8,495 nt of DNA from Candidatus Kapaibacterium sp. (GTDB lineage: Bacteria > Bacteroidota > Ignavibacteria > Kapaibacteriales > UBA961), in assembly GCA_023259575.1 (NCBI GenBank), contig JALRHN010000091.1:1-8495 (forward strand), written 5' to 3'. Position 1 is the first letter of the stretch. Every line of letters starts with the position of its first letter. The translations under genes were made by a program, and so were the position numbers. This document shows positions 1 to 6,786 of this stretch, piece by piece. A model generated the notes under the pieces. It was not told the origin of the DNA and made no database searches. It worked only from the letters and a program-made list of their open reading frames with translations.

Positions 1-171
1 AATACTGATAAATAGTGGTTTCTGCTCCTGAATTGCTTGCAATAATGATTGATCATTCCATGCTTGCCAATTGACAGGATTATAGGCATGCTGTAATAAA
101 TAAGGCGAAAGCTCATTAATAAGAGCATTCGCCTTGCCATCATTGGATAAAACACGATTTTTATCTTGCAT
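1..171 (-). CDS. DUF255 / YyaL-type thioredoxin-domain protein, N-terminal part only
   Basis: Reading the minus strand from the ATG at 171-169 gives 57 uninterrupted codons that run off the left edge of the window. The peptide contains NALINELSPYLLQHAYNPVN followed by W-x-x-W and KPLFISI. This is the conserved N-terminus of the DUF255 family (YyaL; human spermatogenesis-associated protein 20), whose usual opening is N-x-L-x-x-E-x-S-P-Y-L-L-Q-H-x-x-N-P-V. The family carries a thioredoxin-like domain followed by a large six-hairpin-glycosidase-like barrel, about 670-700 residues in all, and its biochemical role is poorly defined. The family's C-x-x-C region would come just after the visible part, so its integrity cannot be judged. 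The start overlaps the end of the upstream dehydrogenase gene by 11 nt in another frame, which suggests co-transcription and translational coupling. There is no obvious Shine-Dalgarno sequence. Confidence 0.85.
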   Translation of the reverse strand, partial: MQDKNRVLSNDGKANALINELSPYLLQHAYNPVNWQAWNDQSLLQAIQEQKPLFISI

Positions 172-1174
172 AATGAGCACGAATATTAGGAATTAAATAA
201 TCTTTAAAGGTAGCTGTAAAAGAATAATCGGGATGCCAATTCCAATCTTTTCTAGCTTGAGAATCATCAACCTCGGCTGGCCAACTATCAATGATTTCTT
301 GTCTTTGTTGTTGTGGCTCAAAAGTAATTTGTGCTTCAGGGAATTCAGATGTCACCATTTCTGCAATATTAGCAGCAGATGGAGAAAAAGAAGTAACATT
401 ATATACCCTTTGAGTAAGCGCTGATAATGGGGCTGCAGCTAATCCTAATAGTGCTTTAACAGCATCGGGCATAGCCATAAATGGAATTGTTGCATCAGGC
501 CTAACAAAACATGCATATGGTTTATGTTGAGCTGCATTATGAATCATTTCAGGGGCATAATCGCTTGTGCCACCAGTTGGAATTGTAAAAGCAGAAATCA
601 AACCTGGAAATCGTAATGCTCGAAAATCTACAAAGCCAGATTCTTTAGTTGGAGATAGCCTCTTATAACAATCAGAATAGTATCTTCCTAATTGTTCATT
701 ATACAGTTTATTGATACCATACATTGTAATTGGAGAATTAAAATCTGATTCTTTTGCTGGTTTTGCAGCATTTTTGACAGGTAAATTAGGAACGCCATAT
801 GCAGCAATTGTACTTGGAAATAACATTTTAACAGCAGTTCCTGTCCTTTTTCCAATTCTGTAGGCTAATTGAAGAAAATTCATTGTACCATCTACATTGA
901 TATGATGGGCTCTTTCAGGATTTTTTTCACCACTTGTTGATAAAATTGCTGCCAAATGAAAAATTTCATTGATATCATATTTTTCTATATCGCGGATTAC
1001 TTCATCATCGCATATATCCCCAATAATTACCTCTTCACATAAAGAAGTAAGATATTCGCTTAATGGCGTTAAGTCTACTGCTATGATTGTAGCTTTTGCT
1101 GCAGAAAGGGTTTCTAATAATAAATGGCCAATTTCACCATTTGCTCCTGTAATAACTACGGTACGGTTAGACAT
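161..1174 (-). CDS. L-threonine 3-dehydrogenase-like, NAD-dependent extended SDR (epimerase fold)
   Basis: The 337-residue protein is an extended short-chain dehydrogenase. The N-terminal Rossmann motif is TGANGEIG (G10, G13, G16), an acidic residue in AVDL marks NAD preference, and FHLAA, the PSTIAAYG strand and the catalytic Y152-x-x-x-K156 (in MYGINK) follow. The segments FRALRFPGLIS, GGTSDYAPEM, IPFMAMPDAVKALL, VYNVTSFSPS and DSWPAEVDDSQA match the SDR-type L-threonine 3-dehydrogenases, which oxidise threonine to 2-amino-3-ketobutyrate with NAD, rather than UDP-galactose epimerases. No glycine C-acetyltransferase (kbl) gene, the usual pathway partner, is visible nearby, so substrate assignment rests on sequence alone. 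An upstream in-frame ATG at 1201 would add nine residues (MLNSIWKLL). I prefer 1174 because the Rossmann strand begins directly after it, a weak GGA lies about 10 nt upstream, and it leaves a normal leader after the candidate promoter. The gene appears to be first in an operon with the DUF255 gene. Confidence 0.85.
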   Translation of the reverse strand: MSNRTVVITGANGEIGHLLLETLSAAKATIIAVDLTPLSEYLTSLCEEVIIGDICDDEVIRDIEKYDINEIFHLAAILSTSGEKNPERAHHINVDGTMNFLQLAYRIGKRTGTAVKMLFPSTIAAYGVPNLPVKNAAKPAKESDFNSPITMYGINKLYNEQLGRYYSDCYKRLSPTKESGFVDFRALRFPGLISAFTIPTGGTSDYAPEMIHNAAQHKPYACFVRPDATIPFMAMPDAVKALLGLAAAPLSALTQRVYNVTSFSPSAANIAEMVTSEFPEAQITFEPQQQRQEIIDSWPAEVDDSQARKDWNWHPDYSFTATFKDYLIPNIRAHYAR

Positions 1175-1218
1175 CAATAATTTCCAGATTGAATTCAACA
1201 TATTAGGTTTTTACTTCA

Positions 1219-1226
1219 CAAATCTA
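1219..1226 (-). promoter_or_regulatory. Candidate -7 box (TAnnTTTG) for the dehydrogenase gene
   Basis: Read on the minus strand this is TAGATTTG, an exact match to the Bacteroidota -7 consensus TAnnTTTG. It would place the transcript start near 1213, leaving about 40 nt before the preferred ATG at 1174 and only about 12 nt before the alternative ATG at 1201. No TTG -33 element stands at the expected distance, so this is tentative. Confidence 0.35.
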
Positions 1227-1278
1227 CAAAATCAAGCATGAATTTTCTTAGTTGCATTATGTTCATAACCTTAAATGG

Positions 1279-1286
1279 TATTTTTG
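1279..1286 (+). promoter_or_regulatory. Candidate -7 box (TAnnTTTG) for the nnr-FAD dehydrogenase-hemW operon
   Basis: TATTTTTG matches the Bacteroidota -7 consensus TAnnTTTG exactly and lies 30 nt upstream of the ATG at 1317. A TTG at 1252-1254 could be the -33 element, but the 24-nt spacing is slightly longer than usual. With the box on the opposite strand at 1219-1226 this would form a divergent promoter region. Confidence 0.35.
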
Positions 1287-1316
1287 TTGCAATCATTTTA
1301 ACAATTAATTCCTTTT

Positions 1317-2870
1317 ATGAATACGTTTCTTTTCCCACATCAACAGCAATCATTAGATGATTATGCTATACATACTTGCGAAATCCCAAGTATTATCATG
1401 ATGGAAAATGCTGCTTCTGGATGTGCACATGCAATTGCACTTCGATTAGACGAAGAATTTCCATTAAAAGATTGTATTTCTATAACTGTATTATGTGGGC
1501 TTGGCAATAATGGGGGAGATGGATTTGCTATTGCAAGACATCTTTACTCAATGAATCGTTTTTCATTGAATATAATCTGTATTGGAGAAGAACATTCTTT
1601 AAAACATGATGCCTTAATTAATGCTCACATTCTTAAAAAAATGGGTATTCATATTAAATGGTTAAAGAATGAAGCAGATATTTCATTAGCTTCATTTCAA
1701 ACTAATTGTATTATTGATGCCATTATTGGTACAGGTGGATCTTCTTTATTGAGAGGATTACCCAAAATTATTGTAGATACTTTAGCTCAGAAACTAGTTT
1801 ATGAACATTCTTTCTGTATAGCTATTGATATCCCAACTGGTATCGATGGAAATAATGGAAATGCATATCCAAATGCATTTAAAGCAGATTATACTTGTAC
1901 TATGTTTGCAAAAAAAATAGGAATGCAATTATTTCCTGCTCAAAATTTCTGCGGAGAAATAGAAATAATTTCAGTTGGAATTTCTGATTCCTTGATTCAA
2001 TCTTTTGGAAATATATTTTCATATGAAGATGCCGATATTGCAGAGATCATTAAGAAAAGAAAGCAACAAACTTCTAAAGTGGATTATGGAAGAGTATTGA
2101 TTATTGCTGGTAGCATGGACATGCCAGGAGCTGCTGCCTTATGCTCATTGGCTGCTTTAAGGTCTGGAGCTGGAATAGTTGAATTACTTACCTGCGCTGT
2201 GCATCCATCTATTCCAATGGAAGTTCTAGTAACAGTATTATCTCATCAAGATGGAATGATCGATATTGAACAAAATAAAGAGAGAATACGAGAATCGTGC
2301 TTAAAAGCATCCTCAATTATATGTGGTCCAGGTTTAGGACAAAAAGCAGGAAAAGAACTTTTAGCTTTGCTATTATCAATCCCTCTTCACATTCCTGTTT
2401 TGATTGATGCAGATGCAATTCCAGCCAAACATGATATTGAACATATGCCTGAACATTGGATATTAACTCCACATTGTGGAGAATTCTCTCGATTATCTTC
2501 AATACCCAGAATCGAGATTGAACAAAAGCCACTTCACTATGCAATTGAAACTGCTTCATCACTTAATTGTATCATACATGTAAAATCTGTACCTGCAATC
2601 ACTACTGATGGAGACAAAGTATTTATTACGCACAATGGCAATCCGGGAATGGCAACAGCTGGCTCTGGTGATGTTCTTTGTGGAATAGCTGGAGCCTTAT
2701 TAGCAAAAGGGCTTTCTCCATTGATTGGAATGTCTTTAGCTTCCTATATTCATGCAAAAGCAGGTGATTTTGCAAAGAGTGTTTTTGGAGAAGAATCTTT
2801 GATGTCTTCAGATATTATTGCCAGCTTACCGCATGTTTTTGATCCTTCATTACTTGATTCTTGGGAATAA
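1317..2870 (+). CDS. nnr: Bifunctional NAD(P)H-hydrate epimerase / ADP-dependent NAD(P)H-hydrate dehydratase
   Basis: This cytosolic enzyme repairs NADH and NADPH damaged by hydration: the epimerase half interconverts R and S hydrates, and the dehydratase half restores the S form using ADP. The 517-residue length fits the fused NnrE-NnrD architecture. In the N-terminal YjeF domain (about 1-225) I see CGLGNNGGDGFA at 60-71, DAIIGTG at 134-140 and the active-site stretch DIPTGIDGNNG at 171-181. The ribokinase-like C-terminal domain (about 235-517) shows DYGRVLIIAGS at 256-266, SLAALRSGAG at 277-286, CGPGLG at 336-341, LIDADAI at 362-368, LTPHCGEF at 383-390 and the nucleotide-binding ATAGSGDVL at 446-454 with its likely catalytic aspartate D452. 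The usual LKG motif is altered to VKS (422-424), keeping the lysine. The start has no Shine-Dalgarno sequence but begins right at the domain. The stop is one base before the next ATG, so it heads a three-gene operon. Confidence 0.95.
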   Translation: MNTFLFPHQQQSLDDYAIHTCEIPSIIMMENAASGCAHAIALRLDEEFPLKDCISITVLCGLGNNGGDGFAIARHLYSMNRFSLNIICIGEEHSLKHDALINAHILKKMGIHIKWLKNEADISLASFQTNCIIDAIIGTGGSSLLRGLPKIIVDTLAQKLVYEHSFCIAIDIPTGIDGNNGNAYPNAFKADYTCTMFAKKIGMQLFPAQNFCGEIEIISVGISDSLIQSFGNIFSYEDADIAEIIKKRKQQTSKVDYGRVLIIAGSMDMPGAAALCSLAALRSGAGIVELLTCAVHPSIPMEVLVTVLSHQDGMIDIEQNKERIRESCLKASSIICGPGLGQKAGKELLALLLSIPLHIPVLIDADAIPAKHDIEHMPEHWILTPHCGEFSRLSSIPRIEIEQKPLHYAIETASSLNCIIHVKSVPAITTDGDKVFITHNGNPGMATAGSGDVLCGIAGALLAKGLSPLIGMSLASYIHAKAGDFAKSVFGEESLMSSDIIASLPHVFDPSLLDSWE

Positions 2871-2871
2871 C

Positions 2872-4440
2872 ATGATTCATAAAGTTGAATTGGTATTAAT
2901 GCCACAAGAAGCTGAAGATACATCATTAATATTGGAAAAAATAGTATCTACACTCAATATCGATGAATCTTCTATTACGCAATGGCGCATCATAAGAAGA
3001 TCTATAGATGCAAGAAACCGTACTCCAAAAATTGTATTGTTAATCCAAGTATTCCAATATGAAGATGCCCCACATGAAATCAAAAAAGTGTATACCTTTA
3101 AACAAGTTGATGGAAAAAAATCAGTAATTATCATTGGAGCTGGGCCAGCAGGATATTTTGCTGCATTAGAATTATTAGAGCATGGAATTAAGCCTATCGT
3201 AATAGAAAGAGGAAAAGATGCGAGGTCTAGAAGAAGAGATCTAAGGGCCATACAACAATTTGGAATAGTGAATCCAGATTCAAATTATTGCTTTGGAGAA
3301 GGCGGTGCTGGAACATATTCAGATGGAAAATTATGGACAAATTCCAAAAAGAGAGGAGATATAGAGAAAGTTCTGCAACTACTTGTTCAGCATGGAGCCC
3401 ATGAAAGAATTTTGGTAGATACCCATCCACATATAGGTTCAAATAAATTACCAGGAATTATTCAAAATATTCGCTCAACTATCGAAACATATGGCGGTGA
3501 AGTACATTTCGATTCGAAAGTAACAGATTTTATCATTGAAAAATCTACTATTCGAGGAGTGATTGTAAATGGCCAATTAGAATTCTATGCTGATGCTGTA
3601 ATACTTGCAACTGGACATTCAGCAAGAGATATTTTTTATCTACTTAAAGAAAAAAATATTCTTATAGAGTCAAAACCATTTGCTTTAGGCGTAAGGGCCG
3701 AACATCCACAGCAATTGATTGATGAAATTCAATATAAACAGAAAAAAAGAGATCCATATTTACCTCCTTCTTCATATAAACAAGTATGTCACATAGCTGG
3801 AAGAGGAGTATTCTCATTTTGCATGTGTCCCGGAGGACTTATCGTTCCAGCCGCAACCTCCCCAGGCGAAATTGTTGTTAATGGTATGTCTATGTCTCGC
3901 AGAGATTCTGCTTTTGCAAATTCAGGTATTGTTGTTGCAATAGAACAAGAAGATATGAGTGCTTATCATCAATATGGTGCATTAGCTGGTTTAGAATTTC
4001 AAAAAGATATTGAACAAAAAGTATTTAGTATAGGTGATGGATCTCAAAAAGCTCCTGCACAAACAATTCCACATTTTATCTCTCAAAAAACAAGTTCACG
4101 GCTTCCTAAAACATCTTATATACCTGGAATTTATTCAGCAAATATTGCAGATATATTACCCAAAGGAATCTCTGATAGATTGCAATTGGGTTTTGAGGAA
4201 ATTGGAAAAAAAATGAAAGGTTATATACACACAGAATCGATTATTGTTGCTACAGAGTCAAGAACAAGTTCTCCTGTTAGAGTTCCACGTCATCATGAAA
4301 CAAGAGAACATCTCCAGATTCAAAGATTATTTCCTTGTGGTGAAGGCGCTGGGTATGCTGGTGGTATTATAAGTGCTGCAATGGACGGACAAAATACATC
4401 GAAAGCAATTGCAATTCTCTTTGGATATATACATGCATAA
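2872..4440 (+). CDS. NAD(P)/FAD-dependent dehydrogenase, COG2509 family (substrate unknown)
   Basis: The 522-residue protein has an N-terminal domain (about 1-83) of the kind found before the flavoprotein core in COG2509 proteins. A Rossmann dinucleotide site follows, with GAGPAG at 89-94 ending in VIERG. Then come GEGGAGTYSDGKLW (142-155), the second FAD-contact strand ILATGHSARD, ALGVRAEHP, a cysteine pair in CMCPGG (C317, C319), RTSSPVRVPR and the C-terminal FAD-binding CGEGAGYAGGIISAAMDG. These motifs identify the widespread family of uncharacterised FAD-dependent dehydrogenases, which resemble the glutamate synthase/thioredoxin reductase fold; no reaction is established that I can cite. 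There is no signal peptide or membrane segment, so it is probably cytosolic. The ATG at 2872 is chosen over an in-frame ATG at 2818 because the latter would sit inside nnr and add 18 residues outside the family pattern. It lies 1 nt after nnr and overlaps hemW by 8 nt, which implies coupled expression. Confidence 0.9.
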   Translation: MIHKVELVLMPQEAEDTSLILEKIVSTLNIDESSITQWRIIRRSIDARNRTPKIVLLIQVFQYEDAPHEIKKVYTFKQVDGKKSVIIIGAGPAGYFAALELLEHGIKPIVIERGKDARSRRRDLRAIQQFGIVNPDSNYCFGEGGAGTYSDGKLWTNSKKRGDIEKVLQLLVQHGAHERILVDTHPHIGSNKLPGIIQNIRSTIETYGGEVHFDSKVTDFIIEKSTIRGVIVNGQLEFYADAVILATGHSARDIFYLLKEKNILIESKPFALGVRAEHPQQLIDEIQYKQKKRDPYLPPSSYKQVCHIAGRGVFSFCMCPGGLIVPAATSPGEIVVNGMSMSRRDSAFANSGIVVAIEQEDMSAYHQYGALAGLEFQKDIEQKVFSIGDGSQKAPAQTIPHFISQKTSSRLPKTSYIPGIYSANIADILPKGISDRLQLGFEEIGKKMKGYIHTESIIVATESRTSSPVRVPRHHETREHLQIQRLFPCGEGAGYAGGIISAAMDGQNTSKAIAILFGYIHA

Positions 4441-5689
4441 ACATCCTCATCCTGATTTTGGTGTCTATCTTCATATTCCTTTTTGTGAAAAAAAATGTGT
4501 CTATTGCGACTTCTATTCTCTTGAAAAGATGGAGCATATGGACATATTTATCTCTCAAATAATTAAAGAGATTACATATACTTCACAGCAATCACAACAG
4601 TACTTTAGGCCAGCAACAAGCATTTTTTTTGGAGGAGGTACGCCTTCTTTATTGTCTCCTAAACAAATACAAAAAATTATCAAAGAACTTCACGCATCGA
4701 TTCCAATTCATCCACTTGCAGAATGGACAATGGAATGCAATCCAGGAACAATTACATTAGATTCATTGAAAGGTTATAAAGACTTAGGGATAAATAGATT
4801 AAGCTTTGGAATTCAATCTTTTAATCAAAAAGAACTCGATTTTCTTCATAGAATTCATTCTCCACAGGAATCAATAGAAGCTATATCACTTGCAAGACAA
4901 GCTGGTTTTGATAATATAAATATTGATTTGATTTTTGCTTTGCCAGATCAACAGATGAATTCTTGGAAAAAGACATTAGAAATGGCCTTAGAACTTCAAA
5001 CCGAGCATATTTCTGCTTATAGTTTGATTTTTGAAGAAAAAACTCCTTTGTACACTATGCTTCAAAAAGGTTTAGTAAAGCCATCCGAAGAAGAAAAAGA
5101 TGCAGATATGTATGCTTATACAATACAAACACTCACCTCAGCTGGCTATTCACAATATGAAGTGTCGAACTTTGCAAAAGATGGTTATTCATGTGTTCAT
5201 AATAGAACATATTGGCAAGCAAAAGAGTACATAGCATTTGGGCCTTCAGCGCATGGTTTTTTACGCAATAAACGATATTGGAATTATAGAAATTTGATAC
5301 GATATTTTGAAGCTGTAGAAAAATATGGAAAAGGTGAAGCAAATGTTGAAGAATTAAGTGCCTATAATCGATTATTTGAAACAGTGTTTTTATCTTTTAG
5401 GGCAGAAGGACTAAATATTCATCACATAAACACAGAATTTGATATTGATATTCTTTCGATCTTAGAAAAAGAAATTTCCCTGTGGAAACAAGAGCAATTA
5501 ATCGATATATATAATTCTACTGTGACTTTAACAGCAAAAGGATATGCACTATGTGATGAACTTAGCATTAGAATTATAGCAACATTAGAATCATTTTTAG
5601 GTCAAGAATGGGATAATCAAGGGTATCAAGAAGACGAAACTCAAGAAGAACAAACATATTCCTTTACACTTCCAATTCTTGATGTATAA
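4433..5689 (+). CDS. hemW: Radical SAM protein HemW (heme chaperone, HemN-like)
   Basis: The radical-SAM cluster motif is C18-x3-C22-x2-C25 (CEKKCVYCDFYS), preceded by GVYLHIPF. Further family signatures are FFGGGTPS (65-72), TMECNPGT, RLSFGIQSF, IDLIFALP, YEVSNFA, HNRTYW and AFGPSAHGF. The C-x3-C-x2-C-D-F form with no fourth cysteine after the third distinguishes HemW from true HemN coproporphyrinogen dehydrogenase (CxxxCxxCxC). HemW binds heme and delivers it to respiratory proteins, so a coproporphyrinogen oxidase label would be misleading. The start at 4433 overlaps the upstream stop by 8 nt and places the cluster motif at the usual distance; an upstream in-frame ATG at 4373 would add 20 residues encoded inside the neighbouring gene. 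At 418 residues it is somewhat long for the family. The last ~32 residues form an acidic, glutamine-rich tail after the winged-helix-like C-terminal domain that I do not recognise. Confidence 0.93.
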   Translation: MHKHPHPDFGVYLHIPFCEKKCVYCDFYSLEKMEHMDIFISQIIKEITYTSQQSQQYFRPATSIFFGGGTPSLLSPKQIQKIIKELHASIPIHPLAEWTMECNPGTITLDSLKGYKDLGINRLSFGIQSFNQKELDFLHRIHSPQESIEAISLARQAGFDNINIDLIFALPDQQMNSWKKTLEMALELQTEHISAYSLIFEEKTPLYTMLQKGLVKPSEEEKDADMYAYTIQTLTSAGYSQYEVSNFAKDGYSCVHNRTYWQAKEYIAFGPSAHGFLRNKRYWNYRNLIRYFEAVEKYGKGEANVEELSAYNRLFETVFLSFRAEGLNIHHINTEFDIDILSILEKEISLWKQEQLIDIYNSTVTLTAKGYALCDELSIRIIATLESFLGQEWDNQGYQEDETQEEQTYSFTLPILDV

Positions 5690-5720
5690 AAAATCATATC
5701 TTTTTTATAAAAATATTCAC

Positions 5721-5728
5721 TATGTTTG
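5721..5728 (+). promoter_or_regulatory. Candidate -7 box (TAnnTTTG) for rpsF-rplI
   Basis: TATGTTTG matches the Bacteroidota -7 consensus exactly and stands 64 nt upstream of the rpsF ATG, in the 103-nt gap after hemW. The predicted transcript would begin near 5733 and carry the hairpin at 5744-5764 in its leader. No TTG -33 element is present at the expected spacing; the upstream sequence is a run of A and T. Confidence 0.4.
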
Positions 5729-5743
5729 CAGTTCTAATTTCCT

Positions 5744-5764
5744 GCCCATAAAATTTGTATGGGC
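5744..5764 (+). promoter_or_regulatory. Hairpin in the rpsF leader (regulatory leader or hemW terminator)
   Basis: GCCCATA (5744-5750) and TATGGGC (5758-5764) form a perfect 7-bp stem with a 7-nt loop, followed by TGTTTTAT. The T-run is short and broken, so intrinsic termination of the hemW transcript is possible but weak. The hairpin lies between a candidate promoter and the rpsF ribosome site (AGGAG, 5782-5786), where many bacteria carry an RNA structure bound by ribosomal protein S6 or S6:S18 to autoregulate the operon. I cannot tell the two roles apart from sequence alone. Confidence 0.55.
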
Positions 5765-5792
5765 TGTTTTATAACAACCACAGGAGTATCGA

Positions 5793-6218
5793 ATGAGCAT
5801 TCGTCGTTTATACGAGAGCACATTCATAATCAATGCAGCATTGGAAGATCCCGATGTAGAAGCAGTGATTCGTCGCGTTACTGATTATATTGAAAATCAT
5901 GGCGGACAATTTGTGGAGATGAGCAAGTGGGGACGTCGTCGCTTGGCTTATCCAATTAAGAAAAAGTACAATGGCTATTATGTGTATATGGCCTTTGAAT
6001 CAGCATCTGAAGTTTTACCATTGGTAGAGCGCTTCTTTATTTTGGAAGAAAATGTTCTTCGTCATTTGACATTAGAACTTTCCGAAAAACTACGTGAACA
6101 TCGCAAAGAACGTGCTTTAATTTCTGGTACAACAATACCAGATGAACCAATTATTGATGAGCCTTTAGTAGCATCAGTTACACCAAATATTGACAGTTCT
6201 GATATTTTAGCAGAATAA
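5793..6218 (+). CDS. rpsF: 30S ribosomal protein S6
   Basis: S6 binds 16S rRNA together with S18 in the platform of the small subunit. The 141-residue product shows the family core: R-x-YE-x-TFI near the N-terminus, I-x-x-HGG (33-38), the diagnostic WGRRRLAYPIKKK (46-58), GYYVYMAFE (61-69) and the helix ending in LRHLTLELSEK. Residues after about 110 form an acidic tail beyond the compact fold, as in many S6 proteins. The start is well supported by AGGAG at 5782-5786 with 6-nt spacing, the only strong Shine-Dalgarno sequence in the window. Arginine is largely CGT or CGC here, whereas AGA is common in the neighbouring metabolic genes, as expected for highly expressed genes. The next gene is rplI; rpsR, usually located between them, is missing. 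Confidence 0.97.
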   Translation: MSIRRLYESTFIINAALEDPDVEAVIRRVTDYIENHGGQFVEMSKWGRRRLAYPIKKKYNGYYVYMAFESASEVLPLVERFFILEENVLRHLTLELSEKLREHRKERALISGTTIPDEPIIDEPLVASVTPNIDSSDILAE

Positions 6219-6267
6219 TTTTACCCATTGATACACTAGTTATCACCTTTATGAAAGAGATGAATAT

Positions 6268-6711
6268 ATGAAAATCATTCTTCGTCAAGATGTAGAAAAC
6301 CTGGGTCAGATGGGCGATATCGTAACCGTTAAAGATGGTTATGCAAGAAATTATCTCATCCCCAGAAGTTTAGCTTATTATGCTTCTCCTGCATATATTA
6401 ATGCATTTGAAAGCGAAAAAAAGCGTCATATGGCAGATTTACAACGTAAAAAAGAATCTGCTGAATTAACAGCTTCCAAGTTATCAGAAGTTCAAGTAAG
6501 CGTTCCAATGAAAGTTGGTGAAGAAGGCCGCTTATTTGGTTCTGTTACACCTCAAATGATTGCTCATGAATTGGGCGTATTAGGTTATGATATTGATCGT
6601 CGTACGATTATCATTGATGAACCTATTAAGTCATTGGGTGTATTTGATGTAAAAGCAAAACTTCATCCAGAAGTTATTGCTACATTCAAAGTTTGGATTA
6701 TTAGTGCTTAA
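6268..6711 (+). CDS. rplI: 50S ribosomal protein L9
   Basis: L9 binds domain V of 23S rRNA through its N-terminal domain and projects from the base of the L1 stalk. The 147-residue protein opens with MKIILRQDVENLGQMGD, then VKDGYARNYLIPR (21-33), the classic L9 signature. A charged connecting helix (about 47-75) leads to the C-terminal domain with GEEGRLFGSVT (84-94) and a closing strand VIATFKVWI. Length and domain order are normal. The start follows rpsF by 49 nt and has a partial Shine-Dalgarno AAAGAG at 6254-6259, eight bases before the ATG. The 49-nt gap has no room for rpsR. The gene ends 21 nt before a strong intrinsic terminator, so it closes the rpsF transcript. Confidence 0.97.
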   Translation: MKIILRQDVENLGQMGDIVTVKDGYARNYLIPRSLAYYASPAYINAFESEKKRHMADLQRKKESAELTASKLSEVQVSVPMKVGEEGRLFGSVTPQMIAHELGVLGYDIDRRTIIIDEPIKSLGVFDVKAKLHPEVIATFKVWIISA

Positions 6712-6732
6712 TTCATTATGATCTAGTTTATG

Positions 6733-6766
6733 AGAGTACATGTTTTTTCATGTACTCTTTTTTTTT
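6733..6766 (+). terminator. Rho-independent terminator after rplI
   Basis: GAGTACATG (6734-6742) pairs perfectly with CATGTACTC (6749-6757) around a T6 loop; A6733-T6758 extends the stem to 10 bp. A run of nine T bases (6758-6766) follows directly. This is the clearest termination signal in the window and marks the end of the ribosomal-protein transcript. Confidence 0.93.
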
Positions 6767-6786
6767 GACATATTATTCTTACAACA

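Noticed and set aside
969..1241. Open frame on the plus strand opposite the start of the dehydrogenase gene.
   Set aside because: It is antisense to a clearly conserved protein, has no family features and no ribosome site.
4433..5689. Annotating the radical-SAM gene as oxygen-independent coproporphyrinogen III oxidase (hemN).
   Set aside because: The motif is CxxxCxYCDF without the fourth cysteine of HemN, and the other signatures are those of HemW.
6765..6770. TTGACA directly after the terminator T-tract, resembling a sigma70 -35 box for the peptidase gene.
   Set aside because: A -10 element at 17-nt spacing would fall inside the coding sequence and none resembling TATAAT is there; the match partly uses the T-tract.
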